Shown: piece after piece, positions 1 through 12,515 of the stretch
How the letters are laid out: every line of letters begins with the position of its first letter
Numbering within the stretch: the stretch's first letter is position 1
Source of the DNA: Sarcomyxa edulis
Taxonomy: Eukaryota; Basidiomycota; Agaricomycetes; Agaricales; Mycenaceae
Length of the DNA stretch: 64,000 nucleotides
Assembly (NCBI GenBank): GCA_009761415.1
Contig: QUOL01000001.1
Location: 1,612,001-1,676,000 of the forward strand
Direction of reading: 5' to 3'
Notes under the pieces: generated by a model
The model's input: only the letters and a program-made list of their open reading frames with translations
What the model was told of the DNA's origin: nothing
Databases searched by the model: none
Position numbers and translations under genes: made by a program

Positions 1-2504
1 CGCAGAACAAAGTTGTACAGCTTGGTAAGGACCATCGCAGGGAGTAAGTCGATCTCCAGCTCAATCTCCTCCGTGCTCTGCAAAGGTGTAAGTTGATCGT
101 AGACAACGTGAATGAAATTAAGAGACGAACGTCTCGTATCTCCGGGACACCCTCATGAATGATCTGGATAACCTTCTCCAACTTCGCTCCATCTAACTTT
201 CCGATCGATTCGCTCAAATCCTTCTTCTGCTCAAAGGTCAACACATCATCATCCGCTACAGGTTTCTTTCCCTTCTTCTTGGTGCTGAAGGCCTTGGGTT
301 GTTTGCCAGTACCCTTGGACGTAGAAGCGACAGGAGCTCGTTCGCGGTGTACTTTCTCCTTTTTCTTCTTCTCCTTGGGCTTGGATCCCTTGAGTGCAGC
401 GATGCTACCTCGCATCGTTTCAATCTGGCTCTCCATCATCGCAATCGTACCTGCAAAAGCTGCACGTGTCAGCGCCCACCGCAAAAGTTAGGTGACATCA
501 CGTAAAAAAAGAAAAACACTCACGAGCACGCTCCTCGTCGCTATCTTCTTCGTCCTCCTCTTCGTCGTCATCACTGACATCATGCAAGGGAGGGAGGTTT
601 TTCCACTTGTCATCGAACAATCGTTGAAGCTCGATGCCTGCTTGATTGACTGGTGTACCGGCGGGGTTGAAGGCGAAACAATTCCGGATCATGAGCTTGA
701 AGTCGTCGCAGAATTTGGTAGCGTTCGAGTATTCTCCATGATCAAGTTTCTGGCGCATCGTCCAGAGATCCATAGGCTTCTTGACGATTTTGGGATAACT
801 CGGCAGGTCGAGTTTCTTCCAATCTGCGGCGTATCAATCAGTGGATATATGCGCGAGATCTGGTCAATTACGCACCAACAGGTTCATAGAAAGGACTCGC
901 GATCGCATAGTGTTGCTTACGAGTAAGATCCGTGAGGAGTTTGCCGCAGAACTTGAGTTGCTCCGATGTGCCATCATCCTTGACCCGTTTATTTCTGCGA
1001 TGCTTTTTCGGGGCATCAGCATAGGGTAGGTCCTTGGGAGGAGGTGGGTGGATCTCGCGCTTGGGGCGTCCGATGACGGCCTCGTTCTCTGAACGACGAA
1101 TGACAGGGATTGATGTTGAGACTCGTCGGGTCTTCTTGGGAGGAGGTGCAGGTGTGGGTGGAGGGGGTGTCGCAATCTTCTTGATGATAGGCTTTGACTA
1201 GAGACTGATATCAGATCGAACAATGCAGGACGAAACAAAGGGGACTTACCTCCACTGAGGGGGGCATATTCTTCAATTGCTTGTCGAACACAGCTTCAAT
1301 CCGTTTACCCATTACGGTTACACCATGATCGGGCCCGTTGAACGTCAATGCATTGTTGAAGATGGTACGAACGTCAGCGACAAATTCATCGGCGTTAAGG
1401 TATCGCGGATTTTCGGGATTGGGGTCTGGCTTGTTCGGGTTGGAAGACGCAAGTTTCCGCTCTATGGTGGAGAAGTCCATTGGAGTTTTGATGATGGAAG
1501 GGTAATGGGGGATGTTGAGGGCAATGTAGTCAACAGGACGTAGGAAAGGGCCCGCATCTTTCATCTTTTTCAGTGTACGGACTGTAGAGCCACAGAAACG
1601 ATGCTGCGCGATGGTAAGATTTGCAAGACCAGAATGGGTAGGGGTAGCTGGAACTGGAGGGGCTGCGATGCCATTGCCATTGTGAACGACAGTTGTCGAT
1701 ATGTCCGTAGCGGTGGGCGACTCTGGAGGTGGAGTGGCGGACTTCAGAAGGACAGCGCACAATGCACAATTAGCACGCCCGTAGCGGCGCACAAAAGGAG
1801 AATGGGCTTACATGTGGTGGGGGAATGGAAGCCTGATCGAGATCTGAGTTCATCCTCGCTCTCTTTGCAGGGGGTGGCCTATCTCCATCGTCATCTTCGG
1901 GAGCGTTGGGGGTAGTGTAAGAAGTAGAGGCGCCATTGGAGTCGACGACGGACGACGCGGGGCCGTCAGGTGAAGTCATGGGTGTTTGTGCGTCCTCCAT
2001 CTCCACATCCTGAGGTACAACGATGATGGGGTTCGTATCGATGATATGTGCCACTGCAGCCTCTGCTACAGTGGGTTCTTCCGCCATTCGTACATCTTCT
2101 AACAGTTCTCCTACAGCTGGAGGTGGTGTACCATGTGGTGGATCTATGGGAAGGGAATCTATTATGAAAGGCATTATGAATGGTTGAAAGAATGCAAGAA
2201 GAAGGCGCGACTTACTGGGATCGGCAGTGGGTGATCCCGTCTGGGGAACAACGGACGCGTTCTCCACCGTCTCGATTGGTTTGATTGGAAGGGGCTCATG
2301 GCGCGCGTCGCTTTCTCGTTCTTGAAAATCAAAATCGATTTTGACATTTGGGGGGTCGACGACGGTGACGGGAGTTACTGGTGACTCGACAGCGGGGGAA
2401 TCAAGAGCAGCTGTGTTTGTGATATGATTAATATTATTTTGAATATTTAGGTCGTCGTTGAGAACAGCGGCGGGAGGTTGTTGGATGTCGAGCGCGTCGT
2501 TCAT
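1..2504 (-). CDS. BET-family double bromodomain protein (Bdf1-like), C-terminus cut by window edge
   Basis: Chromatin reader expected to bind acetylated histone H4 and support transcription. Reading leftward from ATG 2504, an acidic/Pro-rich N-terminus leads into bromodomain 1 (about 1650-1250), with a ZA loop containing LNIPHYPSIIKTPMDFSTIE and the acetyl-lysine-binding Asn in ALTFNGPDHG. Bromodomain 2 (about 950-600) has LDLPSYPKIVKKPMDLWTM and its Asn in FAFNPAGTPVN. A stretch of D/E residues, a basic KKK region and the start of an NET domain (LTFEQKKDLSESIGKLDG) follow, so the order BD1-BD2-NET matches fungal Bdf1 and animal BRD2/3/4. Introns include 2215-2144, about 1810-1745 and about 1250-1200. 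The NET domain runs to base 1, so the stop codon lies outside the window. Both Asn residues are retained, suggesting both domains bind ligand. The family is certain; which fungal BET paralogue it is remains open. Confidence 0.93.
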
Positions 2505-2720
2505 GGGAGTAGAGTCGCGTGACAGTCACGGGTGACAGTGGTGAGCAAGGGGGGTGAATTGACAAGTCAGGGGGATCCGAAGGTGGCTAGGTCTTTATAC
2601 TCCAAAAAAATTAAGGTTCGATCCGCGCAGGGCCCAAACTACAAATCCCTTCCTCGACCTCCCCGTCTCTGCGCTTTGTCTACACTATTATACACCTATC
2701 TAGTACACATATCATCCCAT

Positions 2721-5171
2721 CTACCCCTCCTTCTCCTCCTCTTCCTCCTCCTCCACCTCTGCGAACACTGGTTTCGGTTGGTTGAGTTGCCAGGCTGTGG
2801 GAAAAAAAGACGGAAAGAACCGCCACGTCAGCAACTGCCATCAAACGAAAACAACCACAATTTCTTTTTTTCACCGGCTTCTCCGGCCGGACGCAAAAGA
2901 AATGGCCAAAGAAATTGCAAAAAAAAAAAATGCAAAAATGTTACATACCTCCTGTCCATTGCGGATCCTTTGTCGCGAGTTCTGCGTACTTGAGTAACGC
3001 TTCTCGAGGCTGCGAGCAAAGGAAAAGAATCGCAGCGTCAGTTTAACCCGTGGAAACCATAAGCGCCATCAGAAGACAAATATGGTAGTGTCGAGAACCA
3101 AAGCCCCGACGGCACCATTCCCGAACAAAAAAAAACTCACGTCTTCGTCTCTCGTCGTATCCCGGACGAGGTTCTGCACGACGTGCTGCGTCGCACTCGC
3201 TCCTACACGTCCTCCTCTTCCAGGGCCAGTCACCGGCAGCTCCGGTCTCTTGCTCTTTCTCGGATCCATCCTCTCCTTTTCTCGTTTCCTCTTACTTCCC
3301 CTTCCAGGTCCGTCTGCATCCCTGAACATCGGCAATGCATGTGGAGTAATGATAGACGGCTCGGCCAAAGCGTCGCTGATATCTTCGATCGTGACCTTTC
3401 GTGGTGGCCCTTTGTTGAGCAGAAGCTTGGCCCCATTCAGAGACGTCTGAGGGGAATACAGCACACATATCTGCCCACTCGATAGACCTGTTACAATCTG
3501 TATCGTGATTAGTAATACGCATAGGCTTGCATCAAAGACTCCAAGCGTACCTGATTAATCTTCGAATGCCAGAAAACCTTGACGGGCGTCGAATCAACCT
3601 CGAGCGCTTTGACAGCCTCCAAACCGTCCCTCTCCAAGAACATCAGTTTTCCTTTGCCACCTTTCGCAGTCGCTGCCGCTCCAGTTATCACATATCTCTC
3701 GTCTGGACTAAACACAGCATTCGTGTTCGGGTACAAAGTCCCAAGGTCTGAGTGTGACGAAACAGGTTTCTTGAAGGATCGAAGGTCCCATACTACATTA
3801 ATAACGTTAGCGTGTTCAAGCGACGAGGAAGGAGCGTATCGTACGTTTTACGGTATCGTCACCGCCCCGCGTAAGCACCGTCCGCCCATCCACAGAAAAG
3901 ACAATGGAACCCGTCTCCGTACCCTTCACGTGCGCTCCCTCGATTGTCATATTCGGTCGTACAAAATTGGAACTTGCTTGCCACATATGTAATGCGCCAT
4001 CGATACAAGCTGGTAACAAAGAGACGGATGAGCCTAGACCTTTATAAGACGAGAAACTCAACGCACCTCCTCCAATCATGTTACCATCGGGTGAATATGC
4101 ACAGGTCGTTACTTTGGTTCGGGCACCCCGCTCCTTGGACTTGACAACAATGACAGATTTTTGTTTTCGTTTGTTCTCGACGTCCCAGATCCTTCATAGA
4201 AATGAGATCACAAAGGATGCAATGACGATGATTTGTGCATACCGTATTGTAGAGTCAGCAGATGCAGTAATAAACACCTCCGAGTTCTTTGGATGCCACG
4301 CACAAGACGACAGTTCACCTACATGCCCTCTAAACTTGGGTTAGCGAACAAACAACGTTCATGAAAGAATCACATACGACGTATGCCTCATGTCTCGAAT
4401 ATATGGATCTCCCTTGATATAAGTGGCCCTGCCAGTCAGGTGAGGCTATCCAGTTCTTGTCAAAACCAGTCGTGCTTACTGTTCTTCTCCGTCCCTATCG
4501 TACAACTTTGCTTGAGCTGTACCGGACACTACCAGGAATTTTCGGCCGTCGTTTGAATATTTGAGGTCATGTATCTGTGATACACCGTTAGATTACGAAA
4601 GTCCCAAGACTGACAGGAAAGTAAAAACGTACATGATAGCTACCCGAAGGCTCCCAGCTCTTGAAAGGTTTGCATCGCATATCCATACCTCCAAAATCCC
4701 ACAACTTACAATCATAATCATGAGAACCTGAGACGATACGTGCACCAGACGGGTCCAGAGCTAGCGCTGATACCACCTTGGTATGGTCTTTCAGAATGAT
4801 TTCGTGTGTTATTGGGAATTGGGGTAGGTCAGAATCAAAGTCTTCTTGGTCGGAAGGATCGAATTCGGGTTCCTCCTCCTCCGCGTTTGCTGGTTCTGGG
4901 TCAGGATGCGAAGTGCTCGGTACAGGACTGGGCTCATCGCTGTACGGTAAAGAAGGGGGGACAGACTGAACGACAACCTCGTCCTCTGTGTTGATTGTGG
5001 AAGGCCCGGCAGGAATCTACATGACATTCCATCTTCAGTTTTCATTCCTGAGAGACAATAGAAATCACGAACTGCTGGGCGTTTGTTTTTGTCGAACCGC
5101 GAAGGATCCAGAGATTTCTTCTTGGTGGTTTTACCGAAACCAGCGATACCCATTGCTTCGAACACGTCCAT
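2721..5171 (-). CDS. WDR70-like WD40 repeat protein (gastrulation-defective family)
   Basis: WD40 propeller protein of the WDR70 family, which in fission yeast and human is linked to H2B ubiquitination (with Cul4-Ddb1) at DNA breaks. The start is taken at MDVFEAMGIAGFG (5171). An intron at 5072-5017 joins to an acidic linker and the first WD repeat, VSALALDPSGARIVSGSHDY, which closely matches animal WDR70. Further repeats run left to about 3500. The C-terminus has the family signature: a basic Gly-rich stretch (PVTGPGRGGRVG), then REALLKYAELATKDPQW, then LNQPKPVFAEVEEEEEEE before TAG 2721-2723. An upstream in-frame ATG (5294) would add about 41 residues, but these look unlike the family and fall in the short promoter shared with the next gene. 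The last intron contains poly-A/T tracts. Confidence 0.9.
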
Positions 5172-5379
5172 GTTGATGAGTACGCTGTGAGACAAGACGA
5201 GCGCTAACGTTGAGCAAGACGACCGAACCGGCCAGTCACCAAAAGGACCCCAGAGACTACTATATTCCAGATCGGGCAATCCTGTCCTGCCCATTTAACA
5301 AGGTTTGAGTGGCAAATGCGCGTTCCTCTCTACGCACACCATCCATCCGGATCCTCTGGGACCCACAATTGCCTCCAAA

Positions 5380-6063
5380 ATGCTGAAACGTCAACGACCT
5401 TCATCTCCCTCTCCTTCGTCGCCGAGCATTCCGCTCATCACTGATTCTCCAGCGATGGACGTAAACTATAGAGATACGAAACGAAGGCGTATACTCCCCC
5501 CTGTGTTAGATGGTCCATCACGCGGGTGGGCCACACCTAGAGAGGCACACAAAGGCGATGATGAAGATGAAGACGATGACGAAGAGGTTGTTGACGAAGA
5601 GGATAGCCAGCAAGACTGGCGCGACGCCGGAAGCGCAGAATACAAAGCGACAAATAATTTCCTCCATGAACTGCATGCACTCCATCAGCATCGACTCGCA
5701 TTTTCATCACCGTCGTCACACTTGATTCCTGGGTTTCCTCCGAGTCCAACTGATCATTTCCAATCATACGTTCCTGCCACTAGTGGGAAAACCGCATCGT
5801 TGATCTCGCCGGAGCCTCTGAGAACGCATTTTCAAACCAGAGACCTCGATTTATATACCAAAGGCCCCGTCTCTATCTCTGCATTAGATTCTTCCATCGA
5901 GGTCCAGCGAGTCAAAGAGCGTTACGAGGACACGAACAAGTAAGCATGCTTTGTTACCTGTAAGCTCTCGGATCTAAATCTATCTTTCTCCAGGCTGTTA
6001 GGGTCTCTATTTCTGTCACGGAGACGCGAACTTGGGTCTCTAGACCAGGCTTCCTCGTCTTAA
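5380..6063 (+). CDS. Small acidic/basic hypothetical protein, two exons
   Basis: I do not recognise this protein. The start MLKRQRPSSPSPSSPS is chosen because it begins a bipartite basic/Ser-Pro region typical of nuclear fungal proteins; an in-frame ATG at 5305 would extend it by 25 residues. Features are basic clusters KRQR and TKRRR, a long acidic run near residues 65-80 (DDEDEDDDEEVVDEED), and a helical stretch ATNNFLHELHALHQHR. The exon ends at 5939, an intron at 5940-5993 (GTAAGC...CTCCAG) follows, and a short last exon encodes KLLGSLFLSRRRELGSLD before TAA 6061-6063. It is divergently transcribed from the WDR70 gene, with about 208 bp between the starts. Intact frame, splice signals and Pro/Ser/acidic composition suggest a nuclear protein of real coding origin. 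Confidence 0.7.
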
Positions 6064-6535
6064 TGACGGTAAGCACGAGAACCTTTCTGGAAGATGATTT
6101 TGTATCAATGCCACTTTGTTCTTTCATCAGACTTGACTTACCTCTCGGATTCCTGTCATTGTGTTTATATCATACCGCATTCGTCGACTCACTGTATACC
6201 ATGCATTCCTTATCTCATCCATTTCACCCGTTGTCTGTTTATGTTATTCCCCTATTGCATTTTTTACCATTCCGTCTTTGACGGAAGTATCGATATCCTT
6301 CTCGTTCGCATTTAGGCCAGCAACGAATACAATTCATGGTGGTTATCCAGGGAAATGATCAATGATCAGTGAAATGTACAGGGAAAGCAGGTCGTGATGA
6401 AAAGGGCGTCATGTAAATGGGCATTATAGTAACGAGAAATGCGAGAGGGAAGTATACGTCAAGGAAAACGAGGGTAAATGGCATGATATCGAGATCCTGA
6501 AAGCGGGTGTCTTGCATGCACACCTTCACACAGCC
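6064..6535. other. Intergenic region between convergent genes
   Basis: Shared 3' flank of the small hypothetical gene and the Rab7 gene. It is T-rich on the plus strand up to about 6300, consistent with two 3' UTRs. The plus-strand ORFs here overlap one another and lack family features. I see nothing else. Confidence 0.6.
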
Positions 6536-7654
<1,119 letters not shown>

Positions 7655-8683
7655 ATGGCGGAACCTCCCTGGCAAGAACTTTTGCGAACAAGACTTCTCG
7701 AACGCGATGCCCGAGAATGTGCTTTCGCACCTATTATCGAGCAGTGTGCGTTGCCGTTTCTATCATCTTATTCAAATTGTGTATTAACCCTCTACCATGT
7801 CACGCCAGACCGCAGGTTAGCACAGCAGACAAAGTTGCTTAGGGAAAGAAATGCATCTCTCTTGCGTGCTGGAGATACCGTACGAGGAAATCCTAGCAGT
7901 TCAACTGTCTTTGTACCAGGGACAGACGGCGAAGAGTGAGCTTCTATAGATATCTGGTCTACGATCACCTCTCACGATCTTGCTAGCAATGCTGTCCGTG
8001 CAGCATACCTGGCTTCACTCGAATCTCAAATATCTGCGCTCCGTGACGAGCTCGCGACTGTCTACAAAACTCAAGGGCAAAACGCGCAACGATTGCTGTC
8101 CATGAACGAGACACTACGGGAGAAGGAGGAGTTGTCCAGAATAGACGCAGAACATCTCAGGAAACTGAAAGACGAGATTACTTCCCTGCGGCGAAAGGTG
8201 GATCAGCATAACGAGCTGATGGCTGAGAAAGATAGAACAGTCCAGGTAATTCCACGATTGCTTCTTGCCTTTCATTCGATATCTGACCTACACGCCCTAC
8301 AGATTCTCCACGATGAAATCAGTACGCTCCAGCTCGAGCTTTTCCAGATCGGAGAACGCAACTCTACACTGTCAAAGGACAACGCCAAACTTCTTCAACG
8401 CTGGCTGGACGCTAAACAAGCCGAGGCCAACAAAATGAACGAGGCGAACGATTTCTACGAAGATATGCGCTCTCGACATCAAGCAGTCTTAACATGGCGG
8501 GATGGATCCGTGGGAGATAGTGCCGGCAATCCGACTACCAGCAATGGAGGCGACGCTGCGTCGAGAAGTTCTGTGTCGGTTTCGGGAAACGGGGATGCGA
8601 AGGGCAACAGTCCATCGAGTTTGACGACGGATGGGACACCATCTCCAGCGACGAAGGACGAAGATCTGACGCCGAATGGCTAA
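7655..8683 (+). CDS. atg16: Autophagy protein Atg16 (fungal, no WD40)
   Basis: Atg16 binds Atg5 and dimerises through a coiled coil, forming the Atg12-Atg5-Atg16 complex that drives Atg8 lipidation on phagophores. The N-terminus after ATG 7655 (PPWQELLRTRLLERDARECA) is the Atg5-binding helix. An intron at 7744-7815 joins EQ to LAQQTKLLRERN. The middle is a long coiled coil including LRKLKDEITSLRRKVDQHNE, then LHDEISTLQLELFQIGERN, and the conserved fungal block DNAKLLQRWLDAKQAEANKM. The C-terminus is Ser/Gly-rich and ends at TAA 8681-8683 with no WD40 propeller, as expected for fungal rather than animal Atg16. Two more introns lie near 7937-8000 and 8247-8301. Confidence 0.92.
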
Positions 8684-9185
8684 TTGTCGATGACTAGCCC
8701 ATCGTTCTTCACAATATACCCTTTTTAATCTGATATCCTGCTTCTTACCATTCCTGCCCTTCCGGGATCATACTTACATTCTCTCTTGAATACATAGCTA
8801 ATACGAAGAGTGTCAAGCCAACAGCATATAATGAAAACACTATCGCACATAAATAGAGGAGAACATCTACTTGCGTAGGAGGACAAGGAAATGGATTTGA
8901 AAACACAGTATAACTAGAAGATGTGCTGAAATACATAAACAGGGAAAGGAGGAGGCAAGCGGGAAGCGGGAAGCGGGAATTTTAGTCGTACGAAGAACAG
9001 ATAGTTGAGAAGAAATGAGCGTTTCGAGATGAAAGGCACAAATATATAATTAGCGCAAGAAATGTTACCGGAATCGCTAGGAGGAGCAGTTGAAGAGACT
9101 GGTAAACGAATGACAGATAGCTACTTTGCAGCAAGGACGAAACCAACAAGAAGACGATATCACTGAGCAAGGATTGCAAGAACGT
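8684..9185. other. Intergenic region between convergent atg16 and the Pub1-like gene
   Basis: Shared 3' flanks. Minus-strand ORFs at 8745-8936 and 8982-9179 are hydrophobic but overlap the expected 3' UTR of the RRM gene and have no family signature. A small direct repeat, AAGCGGG in three copies, lies at about 8957-8977. Nothing else is seen. Confidence 0.6.
8957..8977. repeat. Short tandem repeat, 3 x AAGCGGG
   Basis: Three consecutive copies of a 7-bp unit in the shared 3' flank. It is probably slippage-derived, with no evident function. Confidence 0.8.
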
Positions 9186-10760
9186 TCATTGACCGGGGCC
9201 TTGCATTTGCGCGTCGCCACCCTGAGCCGCGGCCTGCTGACCGTAGTATCCTAATAAACGAGGCGTGAGTCGTGCACTATTGACTTCAACAAGTAATACT
9301 CACCACCCCAGTAGTTCGAGTAGTATGAGTTCGGATCAGCGCTACCCCACTGGGCCTGACCTGCTTGACCGGCAGCAGCAGCAGCAGCAGCATTGGGGTC
9401 GGCACCAGGTTGTTGTGCACCTGCTCCAAGACCAAGACCTGCTACTGCACCCCCAGCACTGGCGGGTTGCGGCATACCGGGAGATCCTGCACCAGGAGCA
9501 CCAGGCGTTCCGGCAGCTTGATTAGGGAAGCCTCCGTAGCCCCCGAATCCGTACTGTCCGTAAGAGTTGGCTTGTGGCATCCCGTACATGGGCTGATAAG
9601 ATAGGAGTGTAAGGCCAACGAATATTGAGCTACAAAAAGAGTCTGCGTACCATATTGCCGTAAGGCGCAGCACCAGGAACTGGACTCAGAGGTCCTCCAG
9701 GCTGTGCAGTTCCTCCATCAGCTCTGTCCTTTCCCCAACTGCATTTGATGGGCCTTCCGTGCACCATCTGACCTTGCAAGTGAACAATTGCCATAGCGGC
9801 ATGGTCGTGAGTGTCGAGTTTGACGAAGGCGAAGCCACGATCAGCCTGCATACGTATCTCGGACAAGTAACCGATGGACTGGAATAATGGGATCAAATCG
9901 GCTTGAGTACAGTATGGGACGAGATTGCCGACGTAGACCGTGGAGTTGTAAGCGGGAGTCTGTTGTACAACGGATTCATAGGAGAGGGGACCACCCTGGA
10001 AGTTGATGGGAGCGGGGGCACCACCTCCACCACCTGGGCGAGGGGAAACAGCGCCACCTTGACCGGGAGCTGGAGCACCTTGCGTCTTCTGATTGGCCCA
10101 GTTGACACGGATAGCACGAGATCCAAGCCATTCTCCGTTCATGGTAGCGATCGCCTGCTCAGCATCAGTCTTATCCCTGAAAGCTAAGAAACCATAGCCA
10201 CGGGATTTGCCCGAGTTCATGTCCCACATGACACGAGCGTCGGACATGGTGCCAAAGGCATTGAAAGCTTTGGCGAGGACTTCATCGTTGACCTCTGGGC
10301 TGAGATCGCCAACGAAGACGTGGTAGTGACCAGTAGTATCCTCTTTATTTTGTTGTCCCTGATACGCCCAGTTGACCCGAATTTCGGTGTCGAAGATTTT
10401 GCGGCCATTCAACGTCTGGAGAGCGGTTTCGGCAGCGCGCATGTCAATGTACTCGACGAAACCATAGTTGAGACCGCCGTGCTGGTAGTTGCGATCGGGG
10501 ATAATTTTAACGTGTTGGACGGGGCCCGCGACGGCGAAGATTTCGGTGAGCATGTATTCGGTGACCCGAGGGCTGAGGTTCCCGACATAGAGATGAGCAC
10601 GCCTCTGAGCATCCATTTCACCGAGCCATAAGAGACAAAAATGTCGAGTAAAGTAAAATGAGGGGGGAGTGAAACCAAGGATCAGTTCAATGATTAGCAA
10701 TGAAGTAGTAGATGGCCATACCTGAGCTTCCGACACACCACCCATACCCATTGGATTCAT
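9186..10760 (-). CDS. Pub1/TIA-1-like RNA-binding protein with three RRMs
   Basis: Poly(U)/AU-rich mRNA-binding protein of the Pub1/TIA-1 family, expected in mRNA stability and stress granules. Start MNPMGMGGVSEAQ at 10760; an intron at 10721-10605 joins directly to RRAHLYVGNLSPRVTE. RRM1 has HLYVGN (RNP2) and LNYGFVEY (RNP1), RRM2 has HVFVGDL and SRGYGFLAF, and RRM3 has TVYVGNL and DRGFAFVKL. RRM3 is followed by the family tail IKCSWGKD. The C-terminus is low-complexity (Gly, Tyr, Gln, Pro and a poly-Ala run) and ends YYGQQAAAQGGDAQMQGPGQ before TGA 9186-9188, a prion-like region as in TIA-1. The poly-Ala run is encoded by a (CAG)6 tract on the plus strand. An alternative start in the first intron (MDAQRRAH) cannot be excluded. 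Confidence 0.94.
9373..9390. repeat. (CAG)6 microsatellite inside the Pub1-like coding region
   Basis: Six CAG units on the plus strand, read as GCT (Ala) codons on the minus strand. They make part of a seven-residue poly-Ala run in the low-complexity tail. Potentially length-variable between strains. Confidence 0.9.
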
Positions 10761-11187
10761 GATTTAAAAAATATGAAAGAAGAAACGAGTTCTGCAAATA
10801 TGTTTTAGCGCAAGAAGAGAAGGAAAGCAGGGACTTGGACCCACAAGTAACAAGTCCGTCAGAGATAGAGAGACAGAGAGAAGAGGAGACTGTACGGGAA
10901 GTCCTGAAGATCAGTACTCTGCCGAGCGAGCGGTGCGATGGAGTCACGACGCACGATAGAGGAGAAAAAGAGAAAGAGAGAGAGAGAGATAAGAGAGACG
11001 GAGAGAGATTCAGACAGCCAGAATTCAGTGCAAGTGACGGTCAAAAACGAAACCAAGAATCTCGGTGAGACTTGCTCAACTTCACGTTCCCACGCATGAC
11101 TTTTATTGCCGAGACTGAGACACGTACGCCCACAGTAATCATTCCATTGTACTACAGACTCAGCTGATACAAGGTGAAGTAGGATAC
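10761..11187. other. 5' flank of the Pub1-like gene and 3' flank of prohibitin
   Basis: Contains an imperfect GA-rich microsatellite at about 10959-11010, just upstream of the RRM gene (CT-rich on its sense strand). Such pyrimidine-rich tracts are common in fungal core promoters and 5' UTRs. No ORF here looks real. Confidence 0.6.
10959..11010. repeat. GA-rich (sense-strand CT-rich) tract
   Basis: Mostly GA dinucleotides interrupted by A and T. On the strand of the downstream RRM gene it is a CT-rich tract about 200-250 bp before the start codon, a plausible promoter or 5' UTR element. Function inferred. Confidence 0.7.
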
Positions 11188-12380
11188 CTATCTGCGCTCA
11201 GAAGGGATGTTCAACAGTACATTCCCTCCCCCACTCGGAATATATGTCACATTCGGGTTGTTTGCCAGGGACTGCACAATCGCCTTGCTCGCCTCGATTT
11301 TTCTGAACGCCACAAACGCTTCCCCAGCCTTCTCCAGTGCTTTTGAGATGGTTGCAGCAGCTTCGGCTTCACCCTCCGCTCGGATGACAGCGGCTTGTCG
11401 TTCTTGCTCGGCCTGAACAACCGTTAGTACAACAATACGAGATCCAAACCGTGAATTATACCTTTTCAACAACGAATTTGGCTCTCTCCGCGTCTAGACA
11501 GATATTAGATGTCTTGCATCAGATGGAAACAACTCGGAACTTACCTTGTTGAGCAATTTGTTTTGCTTCTACGGCTTGCGTGAATTCCTATGACACCCTG
11601 AGTTAATTACCGAGGAAGGACATAGAAGGCTGGATTCACTTTTCCAAATGTAAGATGTGTGATAGAGACATCCTCCAATTTGATGTTGAACTCTCCAGCG
11701 CGTTGAAGAAGGTCTTCTCTGATCCGAGAAGATACCTGCAAATATAGCGTTATCACAGATTCCAGAATATCAGAGACTTTGGTTCTTACCACTTCACGCT
11801 GCGTGATCAACTCGGCCGCATCGAACTGAGCGACAATGCTCTTCAAAACTTCGTTTCCAATAGATGGAAGCACCCTCTCGTCGTAGTCCAATCCCAAAGT
11901 CTGGTAAATCGTGGACAAGTGGTCAATATCCGGCCGGGATAGGACTCGAAGCGTCAATGTGACCATCTGCAAGTCTTTTGAACCAGTAGTTGTCGAGATA
12001 TTCTGAGTTTTGAGGGAATGAGAAATGCACAGAGCAAACGGGATATCCACTTACTCTGGGTTTGATGCGGCAGTCGTAGAGAATAGCGCGCTGCAACCAT
12101 GGGACTAAGAAATGCGTTCCTTCGTGCGAGGACTGTGCATGTATGAGAAACAAATCAGCTCGAAGTTGACCTCTTACTCACCTCGTTTCGTACACCAGAA
12201 AACCTGTCGAACATGACTGCTCGGTGACCACCGGGAACATCGTATATGCTTGCTTCAACAACTCCAACCCCGACTATCAATGGAACTAGGGGGCATACGA
12301 GTTAATTGCATCCCAAACCGCAAAAACGAATACTCACCAAGGGCACGATTGAGAGTCCTCTGAAGTCCTGCGAAAGCCAT
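11188..12380 (-). CDS. phb1: Prohibitin-1 (mitochondrial inner membrane)
   Basis: Subunit of the prohibitin ring complex of the inner mitochondrial membrane, involved in m-AAA protease regulation and respiratory complex stability. Start ATG 12380 ([13 protein letters not shown]). The N-terminal hydrophobic segment ([19 protein letters not shown]) anchors the protein. The Band-7 core contains [57 protein letters not shown] and [11 protein letters not shown]. The C-terminal coiled coil ([19 protein letters not shown]) ends with [13 protein letters not shown] [16 protein letters not shown], which favours Phb1 over Phb2. At least six short introns split it. TAG at 11188-11190. Confidence 0.95.
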
Positions 12381-12515
12381 GACCAAAAAGCAGAATATAA
12401 CTTGCTCGAAGATCAACTCGGTGCGAAGCGTAGACAAATAAATTCCAAACACTGACGCGCCTCGGCTGGCCGGCATCTCACGATCACACCTTGGATACAT
12501 GAACGAACGCTTGAA

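Noticed and set aside
5172..5294. Upstream start codon for the WDR70-like gene
   Set aside because: The extra 41 residues are not family-like and would occupy most of a 208-bp divergent promoter.
8745..9179. Two hydrophobic minus-strand ORFs as small membrane proteins
   Set aside because: They lie in the 3' UTR of the Pub1-like gene and consist of U/A-rich codons; no conserved motif.
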